Of a stretch of 64,000 bases of DNA, positions 42,237-55,900 are shown in pieces. The notes under the pieces were generated by a model. That model made no database searches. It was given only the letters and a program-made list of their open reading frames with translations, and was not told where the DNA came from. The stretch spans positions 186,001-250,000 of the forward strand of contig WJXW01000015.1 of assembly GCA_015832175.1 (NCBI GenBank), read 5' to 3'. Each line of letters opens with the position of its first letter. Position 1 is the stretch's first letter. The translations under genes and the position numbers were made by a program. The stretch is from Paraphaeosphaeria minitans (lineage: Eukaryota > Ascomycota > Dothideomycetes > Pleosporales > Didymosphaeriaceae).

Positions 42237-45200
42237 GCCATAGCGGAAACGATGACCAAGGTCAGCCGCCTTGAGGCTCTTGGCGGCTGTAGAACTGAGG
42301 TCCGTGTCGAGGTTGAAGCGAACCATATTCTGCTCGGGCGCAATCAACACCTCGCACCCAGCACTATCGGATGCGTGGCAACGTTAGCGTACAGCTGCTA
42401 TTGCAGGCCAATACTTACCAAAGAACGCGCGGAAGTAGGCAAAATCCCTGCAGTAGGTCTTTCGTTCGTGAGCGTTTCCACGTTGACTTGAAGACAGCCA
42501 CGTTTTGTGCACATCGTGACACACTGTCTACTAAGAGGTGATAAGACGGGAAGCAGCACTTGCATTACACATGCATGGGATAAGGTGCTTGTGCGCTTGG
42601 CCAGTCTATAGTTGCGGGCTTGTAAGCTTATCGTGATACGCTATGATGCTTATGCTAGCGGATGTTGCTGATACTACGGCTGATGGTGTGTACGGTTCGC
42701 AAACATCACGCTCTACGCCCAAACGGTGTGCCGACATGGCTGGTAATGTCGCTGAGTGCTTGCGAGTTCCTATTCCGAGGCTAGACTGCCGCACATTTGG
42801 ACGGCTGATGATGTTGCTTAGGTACCTGCCTTTTCTGATGCTGCCAATCTGACCTTCAGCGCCAAGTCGCCGCCTCGAGGACGATGATATCAGTGCTCAC
42901 TGCTGACGAATGTTACCATTCCCACACATACAGAAGGAATACGTAAAGGTGATGTCTGCGAGTACGTCTACAAGCTCATGCACCGCAGTGCTGTCGTGCG
43001 CCCATCGTGTCAGGTGCAGCTGTCATCATCAAGATCGCTGCTTATCTGAGAGAGCAACAGTCACAAGCATGGCTGATCTAGTGACCGCACGTGTAACGGC
43101 TGCTTTCGAGTGACGGGAAGCACAGCGTAACCCAACGCTGTAATCCGAGCACGGACGTCTCAATGTCTACTCGAACTCTTTTGTGGGCATAAGCGTAAAG
43201 CTCGCTCTGTGGGTATAAAGGATCTGCACCACTCAACTCTCCTGAAATCCATTCCGTTGCATGCAAGGCATATACAACGCTCGCTCTGGGCGAGTAGCTT
43301 TTTTGCGTGTGTCTATATCCCCAGTCGTCTCTGATGACGGGTTGCCGTCGCTACTTGGATTCTCTCATACAGAGCCTTACAGCCTCCGCACCGAGGGTCC
43401 ACAACAAAACAATGAAGTGATTGGGTCAGACCGCTGGCGAAGCCACAGTCATCTAAGCTCGAGTCGTTTGCTAGGAAGAGTGTCGAAATGGTCTTCAGCC
43501 TCGTAGCGCATCAGTTGTACTTCGTAAGATCCTTCACACTACACTCGTGAACGTTGATGCGTTTATCGAATAACGTTAGTTCGATTCTGATCAGTACATG
43601 CGCTCATTTCGAGAGTCGCTGTCGTAGGAACATGAGAGCAGGTGAGGTTGACGAGATCAAAGAGTGATTGCCCAAGGTAAGGCGTGCTCCCATGCCTCGA
43701 TCCTGTTGACTGATGAATAACAAACATGAGGCAATTTGACATAGGCTTATTCGTTGCGGACGATTGGCTCTTGATCTTTCCGCTTTGAGCTCTCCGGATG
43801 CCCCCTTGCCGGGATATCGAGAACATCTGTAAGTCCAACGCTACCAAGCTTCACCAGAGCAGCTTTCCCACCGACTGTTCCATCCGTTCATATTCCTACC
43901 AGCACTGCAGCCTGGTAACAACTAGCTCTAATGGAGACGATGACCTGGCAGCTCTAGCTGTAAACCCGACTGCGAATGACTGCTCTTGAGGATACGCAGT
44001 CGATCATGTGCTGTTCCCCTTGTAGCTACTGTCGTGTGAAGTCTCTCCCAAGTTCTGATCTCCCACTGAAGAAGTTAGTACGTTGACGGCTGCATGAGGT
44101 GGGGCTAGCGCGGTCAGTGTAATAGCTGACCGCTGAGGGTTCGGCTGAAGTGTGCCCTAGTCTGTGAATCGCCTGTACCGAAGCTGACGTTCATATCCTA
44201 GACTTTTTCGCGGGATTCGATCGAGAACTGCCGTCTTCTCGTAACGTTAGCTTGTAAGGGCGCAGCATCGGATGGTGTGCCGCATCACAAAAAATCATAG
44301 CCGACTGTCTCGCGACGGCTCGCGTCGTTTTTCCTGTAGCCGTCCACAGATCCTTACTGTCTACTTAGTCATTCTGCATACTCAAGTCTCCGCGCTGACA
44401 GGGAATACAGATCACTGCGTTCTTCACAACGGCAGCCCAGCTCGTAGGCAGCGGCCCCTGATTGTTACCGGAGGCCTCCGCCTGATGCTCGCTCAGACCT
44501 AGACATCGATCATTTGAGGCAGATGACTATCCTCATCGAAGCACTGCAGTCGATGACGTTTCCATCAGTGGAATCGACTACTACAAGTTGTGTGATTTTT
44601 ACGTGTGTCTTGGCTGCTTCGGCTACCAGTATCTGGTCGCCGGTTGCTGGTCTCTCAAGACTAGAGTATTGCGAGGTATGACCCTCAAAGTCGAGAAATC
44701 GCGTGTCGCGTAGATGATGGCTTACCTAGCAAGTGTCGATGTCATCCGTCTCCGCTGAGGCATCCCACTATGCTACGCACTTGAACAGCTTGTAGCCAGA
44801 CTCCTCTTCGCGATCACAATTAATCATGGTTACAGCGATTTAGAGAAGAGTTACATTTCTTCCAAGTGCGCGACTGCCGAGAGGCTCGAGGAACAGGTGC
44901 GATGGCAGCTCGCCAGCCCGCCAGTCGCTACCCTACGCTACCTACCGTGTTCACTCTTGCACCTGCTGTTGTCTCTCGAAGCCAATATCCCGACTGCTGA
45001 GCCATAGCGCACCACAGTCAGCTAGCAGGCTGTCGCCTCGTCCTCTGCATACATCTCGCTCAACACCGCTCGTCGAGAAGATACAGGCGAGCAAATAGCT
45101 CACGAAGACCGGAGAGCAATTCTATCGCCGTTTAGGTGAAGCGCCGAGTCTTATTAGGTGATTTTCCGCGTTGAGTAACTTAAGACAGGACATTTATGCT

Positions 45201-48059
45201 CCTCGGTTGTCAAACGTCTGTCGTGGTAATCTCCTTCACACAGCCTCAACCTCAGCTCGTAATTCTTATCTTTGGACCGCTACAGATCCTTGACTGACTG
45301 CTCTGCAGCCTATCACTCTATCTGATTGCTCGTTCCATGGCTGCTCCTTCGAGTGCCACCTATTGCGTACCACGACGACGGTGATAGCTGCTGGGGCTGG
45401 TGATCCCCGAGGTAACGGTACTCTGCCATTCGTGCACCCGTGCTTCTAGCGCTGCGTGTCTTCATTTCGCGGCCAGCAGACTTAGCCTGGGCTTCACTAG
45501 CACGGCAGTAGCGGCAGCAGATGAGCGAGCGTGTCGGTAAGACGCAGCCAGGTTCCCCAAAATTCCCTGCTGACCTTATCCGCAGAGCTAACTTCGTCTC
45601 AAACAGCGGTTGCAGCGTACTGTCGGTACTGAAAGTGTGCAATGAACATCAATCGGCAGCCGTCGCGTGACCTTTGTGAACCCCAACAACGGCAAGTACC
45701 GGACTTCACGGCCACGCTTGCTGCGGCTACTTGCCGTAGAGCAATACCTGCCCTCGTCGTTGACATGGTGGTCAATCATAACCACGAGCTATACTATTTG
45801 ACCGATCATGAGAGGGGGTTTTATAGCGTCTGCGGAACCTGCACGCGTCTCAAATGGTAAGGCTCTAATTACGTGGACTTTCCAGTGCTTGCGCTGACTC
45901 ACTCCTAGTCCTTCTTGGTGCCTTCAAAGTCAATTAGACCCGTATTTCTCTGAGTCTTCCTAGCTGGGCCTCGGCTAACATTGCCACAGATCACCTTCAT
46001 TCAAGAAGTCTCTCGGTGACTGCGCTTGTGGATCGATCATATCGTCATGGACATGAACACGAGTGCAATCATCACCGACCTGAATGTATGGCGCATGCAA
46101 TGCACCCGTCGGTCGGCCTCAACGATCCCAATCATATAGGACTGATTTGCTAACGCGGTGACAGCGGCGTTGGGTTGGCTGGTGTTCTGGAACACAGCCC
46201 AACCATTCTTACCCCCAGCCGCTTTTCTAGTCGCCGTCCAAAATACACGCCCCGGTCACCATCACCACCGCCCGTTTGATCTCCAAATGAGGGCGATCGG
46301 CAGAAGCTTGGAATTGGTGCCTCCCTCATCAGCAAAGGAGAGGCTACTCTTGGCAGAGCGCGAGTTTGGTACGTCCGTATGTTCGACGCAAACCGGACTA
46401 GGACTCACATAGCTCAAGTAACTTCTTGATCTCGTACTGATGATTCCGTAGGTACATTTGCGCTTGTGGAACCTCCTCCCGATTTCCCCATATGCGGTCA
46501 GGTGTCTTCGACTTCTCGCATGATATGAGATGTCACCCTCTCGACAAAACTGCGAAGCTTAGACCTTCATCGATAATCAGCGATGGACCATGCGCCTCAT
46601 TAGCGTAAGTACTCAGTCTTGCTTACGGTCACGCTGACGTACCCAAGTCTTCCAATCAGATACGAGTGCGATGCTTGTACGGACGATAGAAGAGGATAGT
46701 GAGCTGGTCGCATATTGATGAGCCAACTGCTCTCAACAAAGCCATGTTGTGAAGCGTCCCAGGGGATGGCAAGCGTACTAGCACCCGAAGGGGAAAGACG
46801 AACCTGATGAAACTGTGCCCGTCACTTTAGCCCATGCGCAAAAACAGCTTCTTCGCAACGGGGCCTTGCGGCTTTGAGAACACTAGTGTGCAATAATTGG
46901 GTAAGAAGCACCTCGGCGGCTAGAAGGTTAGTCAGGGTCGGCTAGTCGCACGTCCCTCAGCTTGTCGTGATTGTGGAACGGACACCCAGCGCAACACATG
47001 CATCGTTGCGGATGACCCTGGGGCTTAGAAAAACAATGTGAGCTCCAAAACTACCCTCATCGCAGCACCTACCGACCGTCAGCACTCGGCACGAGCACGC
47101 TATCCTCACATGACTCAATCACCAATACATAGCCGAATCCCCACCGAACAGCGAAAAATTCAAGCGCGAACGCCATGACAGCCGAGGTGGAAGCTCTCCA
47201 AAGTATTCGAAGCATGTGCGGCAAGAATATGGAGGATAATTAGGGCAGGAAGGTAGAGATATACTGTACATGCCACAAGGCGTAACGAGATGGAGAAGCT
47301 ACGAGCGGAGAACCGCAAATTCAGACACTGGACGGAGGTGCTAACGCGATAAGAGATAGTCGAAGGTCTAAATGGCAGCACAGACATCAACGATCCGGTG
47401 GATGTCTTGCTAGACTGAAAAAGACATGCCAAAATGAGAAGCACTGGACAGCTGTTAGCAAGCAAGGCTTCAAGAAGTCGAGAGGAGCTAAGAGTGACAG
47501 GTGAAAAGATTCGTGACTTGCCAAAAAAAAAGACAAGATCGCCGGGGGAGATAGAAGGGCAACTTTGGCATGCTTCCAACCGCTATGGATATTGTGCATA
47601 GCCTCAGCGGTCAGACGATTAGTAAGGACGTCACAACAAGAAATGTGGTCAAGCTTTCCCCATAGGAAAGGCTCTTGTGGGTGAGCTACACGAGTTCTCG
47701 AGCGCCACCGTGCTCACTGACGTGGAACAGGTGGACAAAGAGGAACGATGGTCAATGAAGAACAACGAAAACAAAACTCCAGCAACAAATAACCAGGCGT
47801 ATGCATCGTCAGTGAGCCGCCTGACTGTTGCAGGAGCGGGAAGAAGTCTCTTTCTTCACGAGTGACGATTACGGACGGCTAGATGCCGAAGAAGATCTGC
47901 GTATCGCCTCTCAGAAACGATGCCGCTTTCCGGTCGATGACTCTGCAAGGAGATGAGTCTTTTCCCATGGCGACTTTCACCGGATCGACCTGCAACGCAA
48001 TCACAATTAGGGGAACGGCAACGATATTCAGACTGTCAACCCTTGACTCTAATGCAGGC
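42237..48059. other. long stretch without recognisable genes
   Basis: Nearly 6 kb with only short frames on both strands, normal GC and no RIP-type AT enrichment. A small perfect hairpin, GCGGTCAG/CTGACCGC, lies near 44112-44135. No terminal repeats, rRNA or tRNA signature seen. Perhaps ancient decayed sequence or a lineage-specific region. The extent of homology to other repeats could not be tested. Confidence 0.35.
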
Positions 48060-48715
48060 GGCACGACGAAACTCCCTGGAACACCATCATCGACTCAGGC
48101 TTCGATGCGCGCAGGCCACACCAGTTTCATTCGACGACGGCGAAAAAGGATTTTTGACCAATGTACCTGGTGCAAACGTAATTCCACAGTACCATGGAAG
48201 GCCGCACAAGAAGCGGCGCCCGCTCAACCAAGGACCATTATTCATACCAAGACCGATGCGGATTGGCACCAGTGGGATGAGGCAACGCTTCAAGAAGCCA
48301 CTTCCTCCGAATAGAATAGGTCATGAGTACGAATTGAGCGGTTCAAAGTCCGATGGATTCCAAGAGGGGTGGGAGTTTGAGCTCAAACTAGAATCCCAGG
48401 AGAAATCATCTCCTACAAGGTCGGGCATCCTGGTGTGAGTGAGCCTTCACATCGCGGTGGACATTAACGATCTGTTGATTGTCGGGTCAAACATGGCAGA
48501 AGGGTCAAGAGAGCCCGCCGGGATTGCTTCCAGACGACAGATCTTGGACCATGCAGCTATTGTCTCCGTACGTCCACAGGGAGAAGTTACCGAACCAGAG
48601 TATCGCTGTTGAGCCAAGACGCCTACATTGACAAAGACTTTGATGAGTCTGTGCTCAGCGATTGCACTCTCGCTGATACGCAGATTGAGGCAACGCCAAT
48701 GTGGAAAACGAACTA
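48060..48715 (+). pseudogene. Copia relic: protease and RT traces
   Basis: Near 48085 a plus frame reads WNTIIDSGFD, like the DSG active site of a Copia protease. Downstream (48445-48715) pieces in shifted frames match RT: AVDINDLLIVGSNMAE (usual YVDDLLIVGS), TDLGPCSYCL and LSQDAYIDK. Integrase is absent or unrecognisable. The RT traces closely resemble those at 60373-60530, suggesting the same family. GC normal, so decay is by indels more than RIP. Confidence 0.55.
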
Positions 48716-48901
48716 ACTAGAGTTCGCCTTCCTTACATGCTGTCTATGTTATCTCTCGCAGAAAGCCGCGCTTCAAATTTCGCTTCCGAAATGCCGAAAT
48801 GCTGGTAGCGGCACTAGAGCTGTCCTATTTGTAAGACCGAATCCACCGACTGCCGCGAAACGCTACGACTGTTGCGATGATGAAATGCCCGCGAGACAAT
48901 G

Positions 48902-49660
48902 TGGCATCGCAACTTCGCGCAACCTACACTCATAAGAACGACTGCGAGAACAGTGAGTAGAGCCACTCGCTACACGCGTATGCCAGACCTCTCATCCGGC
49001 AGACAATCCAGGTCGAGCAGCTACATTTGTCTCGATTGCAATTTGAGACGGGAACAAAACCATGTGAACGCTAGGCAGCGTTCGAGTCGAGAACAAAGCG
49101 CCAAATTTTCGTTGCGACGCCGTCAACAAAGGCGTCATGGGGGGTATATCGTCTAACTCCCTGCAACGCTCTGCTTACCGACCTGTCTTAGCACGTATAT
49201 CAACAACAAGAAAGCACAAGAAAGCATAATTAGCTGATTCTACTTTTCATACCCGGGCGACCTCTTTCGTCTGTCCGACCGAAGTACTTGCCTTTCATAA
49301 CTGTTTGGAGGAGTTCAGGGACTGCGACCGCGATGTGAACTTTGTTTTGATCGATCCGAAGCAATCTCTGTGGCACTGGCACAATGACTTTCGGCACTAT
49401 GGCGGTTTGGGGCACGTCGTCATTGCGCTGCTTAGCGATGCCAGTCACGAGATGTCGCGACCATGGGGTTTTGATCGAGGAGAATGGTCATTGTCTGGGA
49501 GGCATGTTCTCTTAGACGAGGCATGAAATTCACCGCTTCCCAACAAGAAGCTCAGATGTCTAGATAACGCTCAACAACCTCGCTGTTGGTCGTTCCGTAC
49601 TTGAAACGCTCCGTCTCCTCGAAGTCTGTAGCCGTCGCTAAGCATGGCATTCTCTGCCCC
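48902..49660 (+). pseudogene. 2-Cys peroxiredoxin, decayed
   Basis: The core reads FVCPTEVLAFHNCLEEF (peroxidatic Cys in the VCPTE motif), VLIDPKQSLWHW, YGGLGHVVIALLSDASHEMS and WGFDRGEWSLSGRHVLLDEA, and after a frameshift LNNLAVGRSVLETLRLLEV, the end of the AhpC/Tsa1 domain. Just before it FYFSYPGDLF corresponds to the usual FFYPLDFTF, shifted by one or two bases. An upstream frame from 48902 (NFAQPTLIRTTARTVSRATR) looks like a mitochondrial presequence and may be its first exon. Family role: thiol-dependent peroxide reduction. The VCPTE Cys is kept, but frameshifts near 49265 and 49530 and a missing resolving-Cys region make it non-functional. Confidence 0.6.
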
Positions 49661-49992
49661 CTCGACTAGAAGCCATCCGACAACACAAGCGATATCGCGG
49701 CAACTATATCGAATACGTAACCGAATCCTACGAGGACCGTCTGGCCAACCTGCAAAAAGGGCCTGGCGAAACCGTCGTCACCGATCTTGACGGAAAATGC
49801 AGGCTTTGTAGCACCCAAGAAGAAAGCATTCGCAGCGAGGAGCACATAGAGGGTTCTAACCAGAGCAGCAATGTTACTACAAGCAGTGCCGTGTCTAACA
49901 GCAGCACCCCTATCACGCGCAAGACAGCACAGAATGCATCTGAGTCACGGCTCTAGTCTTGGCAGCACGCTCAACTCGCCACAGGACCCCAT
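49661..49992. other. no supported gene
   Basis: Between the dead peroxiredoxin and the decayed gene on the minus strand. Short frames only. Confidence 0.35.
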
Positions 49993-51878
49993 CTAAAATG
50001 CTGCTGTGATGATTGGTCCATTCAAAACTTGTCGAGATTCGAGCCGCATCTCGGCTTCTTTACCAGTCAGGAAGTAGATCTCCTTTCCACTTTCGGCTCC
50101 TGTGACCACAGGCTGTCTCGCTCGACTTAGCAGAGCATGCATGCCCCGAATGTTCAGGCCCCCCCACGTCTCGCAAAACTGCTTCTGTGGCATTTTCTGC
50201 CGTAGCTGAGCCATCACGCTCTCAAGAAAGAGAGCATCATTTGCGATCCGATGCAGTGGCCGGTCATCGCCCAAACCTTCCGTAATGGACTTCAAAAATG
50301 ATCTCCGGGGAGTCATCTGGGTGGCTCGTGTTCATGACGACTAGGCTTGACTGAGCGGAATTTGTTGGAGGAGCCAAGCAACGCCGCTTTGAGAGTGTCG
50401 ATGAAGATGGATAATCGCCCGTACCCAAAGTCGGTTGCTTAAGGGCAGACAAGTCCGCGCTGTCACAACGTAGCTGTGAACGTAAGACGCCTGTCACCTA
50501 CGACGAGTACATATTGAGATGATCTGGGGAGAGCGCATCGCATCGTAGCCCGTCTGTGAGACGTATGTCAGCATCCTGGGGAGTACATGTTTCCTTCCGT
50601 TCTATGGTGGATATCAGCTGAGGTGACGCTATCGTGGAACAGTCGCAGATGGGGTTGCCTTCCTGATTCGAAGCTGAATTTCTCTTCTGCCCACAACGAG
50701 GCGCCTTCCGTTCCCTCGACAAAACGGCTCCCTTCGGGCGTGCAGATGCCGGGTTGGGTCTCGCGTGAAGTCGCCACGACGCTCGCAACGCTATTCTGGT
50801 TGTGGTCTGGTCGGATGTAGTAGTACTTTTCGGAAAGGTAGCCTGTGACCCCACCAGCCTACAGTCACCTCGATCCCAGTCAGAAAGATCAATCGGGGCA
50901 TGCGGCGGTGTAGTCAATGGTGTGGAGCAGGTACCCTGGTGGTGCGTTCGGCCGCCGGATAGCCCCGATGGGATCATGGTAGTGTGACGATCCTCAGAGG
51001 TGGCGACAGGGATTGCATCTTCAGTCGGTACAGTTGGTGATTTTCCACATTCGAGAGATTCGCCCTTGTCCGCGGAGCTTGTCCTTTCAGCTTGTACGTT
51101 TGACTGCAGCGGAAGAGCGAAGTTTTCGTGAGCTATCAATCCGTATCGGTCGAAAATGTACCCACGTGGCAAATCCGAGGCCGAAAGAGCTGCGTATGCG
51201 AGTGAGTTTCCCTTGCGACCTTTCACCACGAATGTGTCCGTAGTTCGCCGCGTGCGCAGAACCTCCAGATCCTTTTGCTGCACAGGGTTGGCGGACGCTT
51301 GAATCTGCGGTCTGTTCAACAACCTTACTAGGTTTGACTGGTTTAATTTGATTGCAGCTTCGGTCCACTCCAAGTTGCGAGCCGCAGCAGTACCGAGTAG
51401 TTTGCAATACTTCTCACCCATTGAAGCCCACGCATGATCTTGAACCATTTGACGGCCCGAGAATGTGACCACTTTCGTGAGAGGACCCCTGCACTCCCTT
51501 TTCAATTCTGCACCGGCATCGACCATTGCCGTGAAACGATTCCACTGTTTGCTTCTACTTCATTGGTATAATCCGACCAACGTCCCTTCCGGTTCCTATA
51601 TTGAACGCTTTCCGCAACCATAACTTCTTCCATGGCCGCGCACATCATGTACATCCTTCCTTGTCGATATAAAAGCGCTTCGCGTTTCTGTTCGCATGCT
51701 CCAGGGTTTCGTCGAGTGAGCGGAGGTGGTCTCGGAACGAGATGACTCGTGCTTCGATGGAACCGAGCTCCGCCATGTGGGAATAAGCTTTTGCTGTCGA
51801 CATAGCAGCTGGTTCCGCTTGTTGGGTGCTGGAGTGGATAGTCAGAGGTGCAAAGCCCTTGGAGAGTTTACAGTTCAT
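49993..51878 (-). pseudogene. large unknown gene, recently decayed
   Basis: Five consecutive minus-strand stretches read as one protein of roughly 620 residues. From ATG 51878: MAELGSIEARVISFRDHLRS...FYIDKEG; a one-base shift; MYMMCAAMEEVMVAESVQY...NEVEAN; a shift; the long segment to 50501 containing FTAMVDAGAELKREC and YGLIAHENFALPLQS; an in-frame TAG at 50498-50500; then SHPDDSPEIIFEVHYGRF; a shift near 50280; and LGDDRPLHRIANDALFLES to the stop at 49993. No good introns explain the shifts. The 342-residue piece 50498-51526 is the largest. The middle is Ser/Thr/Pro-rich and probably disordered. Family not recognised. A few true introns or sequence errors are alternative explanations. Confidence 0.45.
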
Positions 51879-52821
51879 GGTTCTGGTGGCGCGGGCTGGC
51901 AAATTAGCGCGAAAAATGGATCTTCGGTAGCCAAGGCGCTAGGTGACTAAGACCCGCGACGTGTCCGTGCGCTTAATGTGTGGTCAACACCAAAACACCC
52001 CACTTTCGATTCGCGACCACTTCCCCACATGGACGCAACGCATACTGCAGATGAGATCAAATCGCTAGAGCCACGTGTCCCACATCGAATCGCTGTAAAA
52101 CATATTGTATACTCTTCGTTCACCCGGAAGCAGCGATAGAATACGCCGCAGGCTCGAAATTCTGTTCAATCATCACTTTCTAATAGCACCTGGTCGTAAC
52201 ATATGAAAGAAGTAGGGTGAAACTCACAACGATGGGGGAGTTTTAGAATAGTACGAGCGCAGCTAGGCACGTGGAAGTCTTGCCCTTGCTTGGCGTTAAC
52301 TGCATCACGCCAACAAATTAGAGCAAGCAGACCTTTCCGTTTTCGCCATCATCAAAGGTTCGATATGGGGGGTGCTTCAGTTTCAGAGGCGGGCAGGGAC
52401 ATAACTATGCTCTGACTAGAAAGCTTTCCAAAGGTCTTTTAGTACAGGAGTGGTCATTTGAGGGCAGCAGCCCTACTACTTTACTCTGTTCGATCCTGCT
52501 GGCCACACGCAACGGCATACTAAGGCACGTTGGCATTCAAGAGCTACCTCCCCCAAAGCCTTTTCAATTTGATACTATCCATTGGATTGAGTGATCGAGC
52601 AGACCCCATGTCATAACGTAGGGCGACGCTTTCATTACGTACATACATACATCAACCCGCCCGCCGCACCCTCGATTGTTCCGATTACAGTGACAATATC
52701 TTTCGTATCGAAGATTTGGCGGTGGAACGATGAAATTAAGGCATCAGGGGCCATGGCTGGAAGTGGGTAAAGTATTTATTCTGGGTGGACTAGGTAAATC
52801 GGGTAGCACAAGACGCAAGTA
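51879..52821. other. no supported gene
   Basis: GC-normal intergenic sequence without long frames. Confidence 0.4.
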
Positions 52822-52952
52822 ACGTCAGTCACTGCGTAACGAATCGCACTGTGTGCCGAGACCGACCAATCAGATTACTATAATCACGCATTCGCACGAG
52901 CTGATTGGTCGGTTTCGGCACACCGTGCTATTCGCTACGCAGTGCCGGACGT
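52822..52952. mobile_element. 131-bp foldback MITE
   Basis: Arms 52822-52873 and 52901-52952 are 52-bp inverted repeats with few mismatches around a 27-bp loop, flanked by TA on both sides (52820-52821 and 52953-52954). The right end, read inward, is ACGTCCGGCACTG, nearly the same as the ACGTCCCGCACTG of the 555-bp MITE at 19768. As RNA or single-stranded DNA it would form a long hairpin. Confidence 0.85.
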
Positions 52953-52954
52953 TA

Positions 52955-55900
52955 GCTCGCTCTCGTACTTCACCTCACTTCATCCCTTGAATTCCTTAAC
53001 GCTAATCTACCAATTCGACCTTGTCGTCCATATTATCCGCATTTACTATACCTCCTCGGTTAGTTTCATAGTTTCACTGAGCAAGCTTCTCATGCTGGCC
53101 ATCATGATGTCGAAGTCTAAGACTTCTCGAATCTCTGGGAGGTTTCCAGCGTTGGACATTGCTGCCTTCACAAATCAGGTGTACCTAGGAGTCTGTGTAC
53201 AAGCAATGTCCGAGAGCATGTTCTGTATAGGCGACAAGGTCTCTGAATGGTTCACGGTTAAGTGGCTGCAGTATATACTCTCCTGAATATAAAGTAATGT
53301 TAGGTTGGTCTCGAAATTCATTTGGCCAACGCTTACGTACGTGATGACGCAAAGAGTCATGGTGATGCCAACTCTGGAGCAGCAGAAACTTCGTGAAAAT
53401 CTGATCAGCCGTGTGGCTATCGCCATGGCGCGGTTATGCTCCACCTGATACTACTGAGGTTATCGTTTCTTGTTCTTAGTAGTTCACGTCCAACATTAAG
53501 CTTAGTAAGCGTAGCAGTTATACGCCAACGTAACGTACAGAAGAATTCCTGCAGACATTTACACGATAGGTATCTAAACCAACACGTTGTATTCTTTTTC
53601 ATCAATGAAACTGTAAATGACCTGAAATTGCCCGCTTGCATGCGACCTTTGTCAGCCTTCCATCATCCAGTCGCAAGCATGGGATCTTTGATGTACATTC
53701 AAGGTCAATCTTAGCGTGCATCGCTCCCACATTGTATTCCGTCTTCTAGCAAAAGCCGATAACTCGTCGGGAGAAGTTCTGACATTGCTCACGTCCACCG
53801 AAACGTGAACGTACGCCTTCTTAACGCCACATGTACAGTGAGTTTGTTTCAGTGGTCGGGTTGTCGGGCAACCAAAACGCAATGCCGCCGCATTTCTTTG
53901 TACCTTCTCTTCTGCGAAGCGAGAAGGTTCCTTAGCCCCCAACTGCAAGTCCCGCCCCTGCAGGTCCTGCAGTGAACGCAGTGTTTAGCCTCACTAGTAA
54001 ATCTTGAAAGCATTTTTCGTACCTTCGCGCCTCGGGCATATCTCTTGCATCCCACAGTCCTAATTGACCGCGTCTACGGCTTGAGGAAGACAATGCTTGT
54101 CTCCTCTGTCTTTTTCTCACAATCTTCAATATCGCTACCTTCCTGTCGTCTCTCAAGGTGCAAATCGCAGAGTTACTACCCTTATCTCGGGCGCACGAGG
54201 GTCTAGAGGGCCGCAGTTCTGCCATCGGTCCAGGCTTGAATGCTGACAATATTGTAAATCGCGGCGGCAGCAGCCTGTTCTATGACTTACCCGATATTTC
54301 ATATTTTTGATTCCTTGCCATGATGCTATAATTGGGGGCAGGATATCGTGGAGGTTTCAAAGCAAGTCCGTCGCGAGCCAAAAACCTGTAGAAATGGACG
54401 TAAAAAGCTGACCAACACGCTCACATCCAATATGCTCACGTTTTGAAGTCTAGTATTCGCAGTAGCGTGTAAGACGAAACTTTGTTTTTCTGAGTCGGAA
54501 TGATGAGTACACGTAACAGAAGCTTACATTGAAGAAATCAATAGGTGCTGCACCCGTCAGGATCATCGCTGGAGGCAAAGACTGCGTATCTCAGCTCCAC
54601 AACGTCATAGCAGTTCTATGTAGGAAGTCACGGACTCGTGATGGTGAGCACTCGGAAAGCTTCCTGCCAAACTAAAGCGCACCGAGCTCTCTGCAAACGC
54701 GTGCCTCGATACCCCACATCAAACTGTCATTAGATATTGCCTACATCCAGTACCGCTGACTTCATCGCTACGCTTATGCTCACGAAAAAGAGGACAACAG
54801 ATTGTGCGGGACGTCGTCCGCGTAGGCTGATCCGTAATAGCAAAGCGGTGTAAGAAGCGTAAGGGTATAAGCAGCGTAAAGGTTGAGGTAGTGATACTTC
54901 CGGTCTGGCATTCAGGTCCTTCTGTTCCCGCTCATCCCGGCCTCGCTCAGCATCATTGCTATACTATAGCGCTCATGCATATCGATCACTAGCAAGCGAA
55001 CTGCCTGACGTCCTGATTGTAACCCTTCTGCGGCTGACTAACGTTGCCGAGGCGCTGATGGTGGTGCTGAGCATGAGCAAACTCCGACGCACCAAGCCAT
55101 ACTAACAGTGCAGATGGAGACGCTTACGACGAAGCAGGTGCTCAGATGGCTTGGCAGTCAATACCCATGAGAATGATGCGACGGCGCGCGTCACAGTGTT
55201 TCGCAGCCGATCGACGGCGATCCGTCTGATGCGCACGGGCAGTGGGCATCAAAATGATGACTGAAGTGAAATTAAGATGCTTACGCGCTGCAGGACTGTG
55301 CCACATCGCACTAGATGACGCGGTCAGAGTGCCGCGGAGCAGAAACGGACTTGGGGCAGCACCCGAGCCACATCGCTCAATGCAAGGGATGCCTCCTACC
55401 CGAGAGTCCAGGGGCCTGACCGAAGCTCGAGAGTGTTACTTCTGACGACTAAGCGACAGGCTATGCCGCGGCCCACCTTGGGGCGACGGATCGCTGTCGT
55501 AACCGAACTTTTGACGTCGAAGCCTAGAGAGTGCCTCTACTGGCTACCGTCAACGTTTGTCGCTGTAATCCGCAAAGATCCAACACGGCTTCACGCACAC
55601 ATAACTGCATGCCGTGCATAGGGTCCTTTCTTACAGGAGAAGGACGCGATCACGCGGTGCTGGGTGCTTGGAGATTATGGGTTACAAGCCGTGCAAGAAC
55701 TCCCTGTACTGCTACAGGCGGTGATAAGGAGAATGATTTTGATGCTTCGAGAAGGGCGCCCGCAAGCCCCAAGCCTATTACCGGCGGCTTATCGCAGACG
55801 CGCTGCTACACCATCGCGGCTATGCTGAGTCAAGTCCTGGTCACCGCTGGCAGGATGGCGCGAACTGGTTCTCCGTTGGCGCCGGTCCTGTCCGGCGCCT

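Noticed and set aside
44112..44135. A perfect 8-bp hairpin as a terminator or attachment site
   Set aside because: It is isolated, with no neighbouring gene or second copy; expected by chance at this length.
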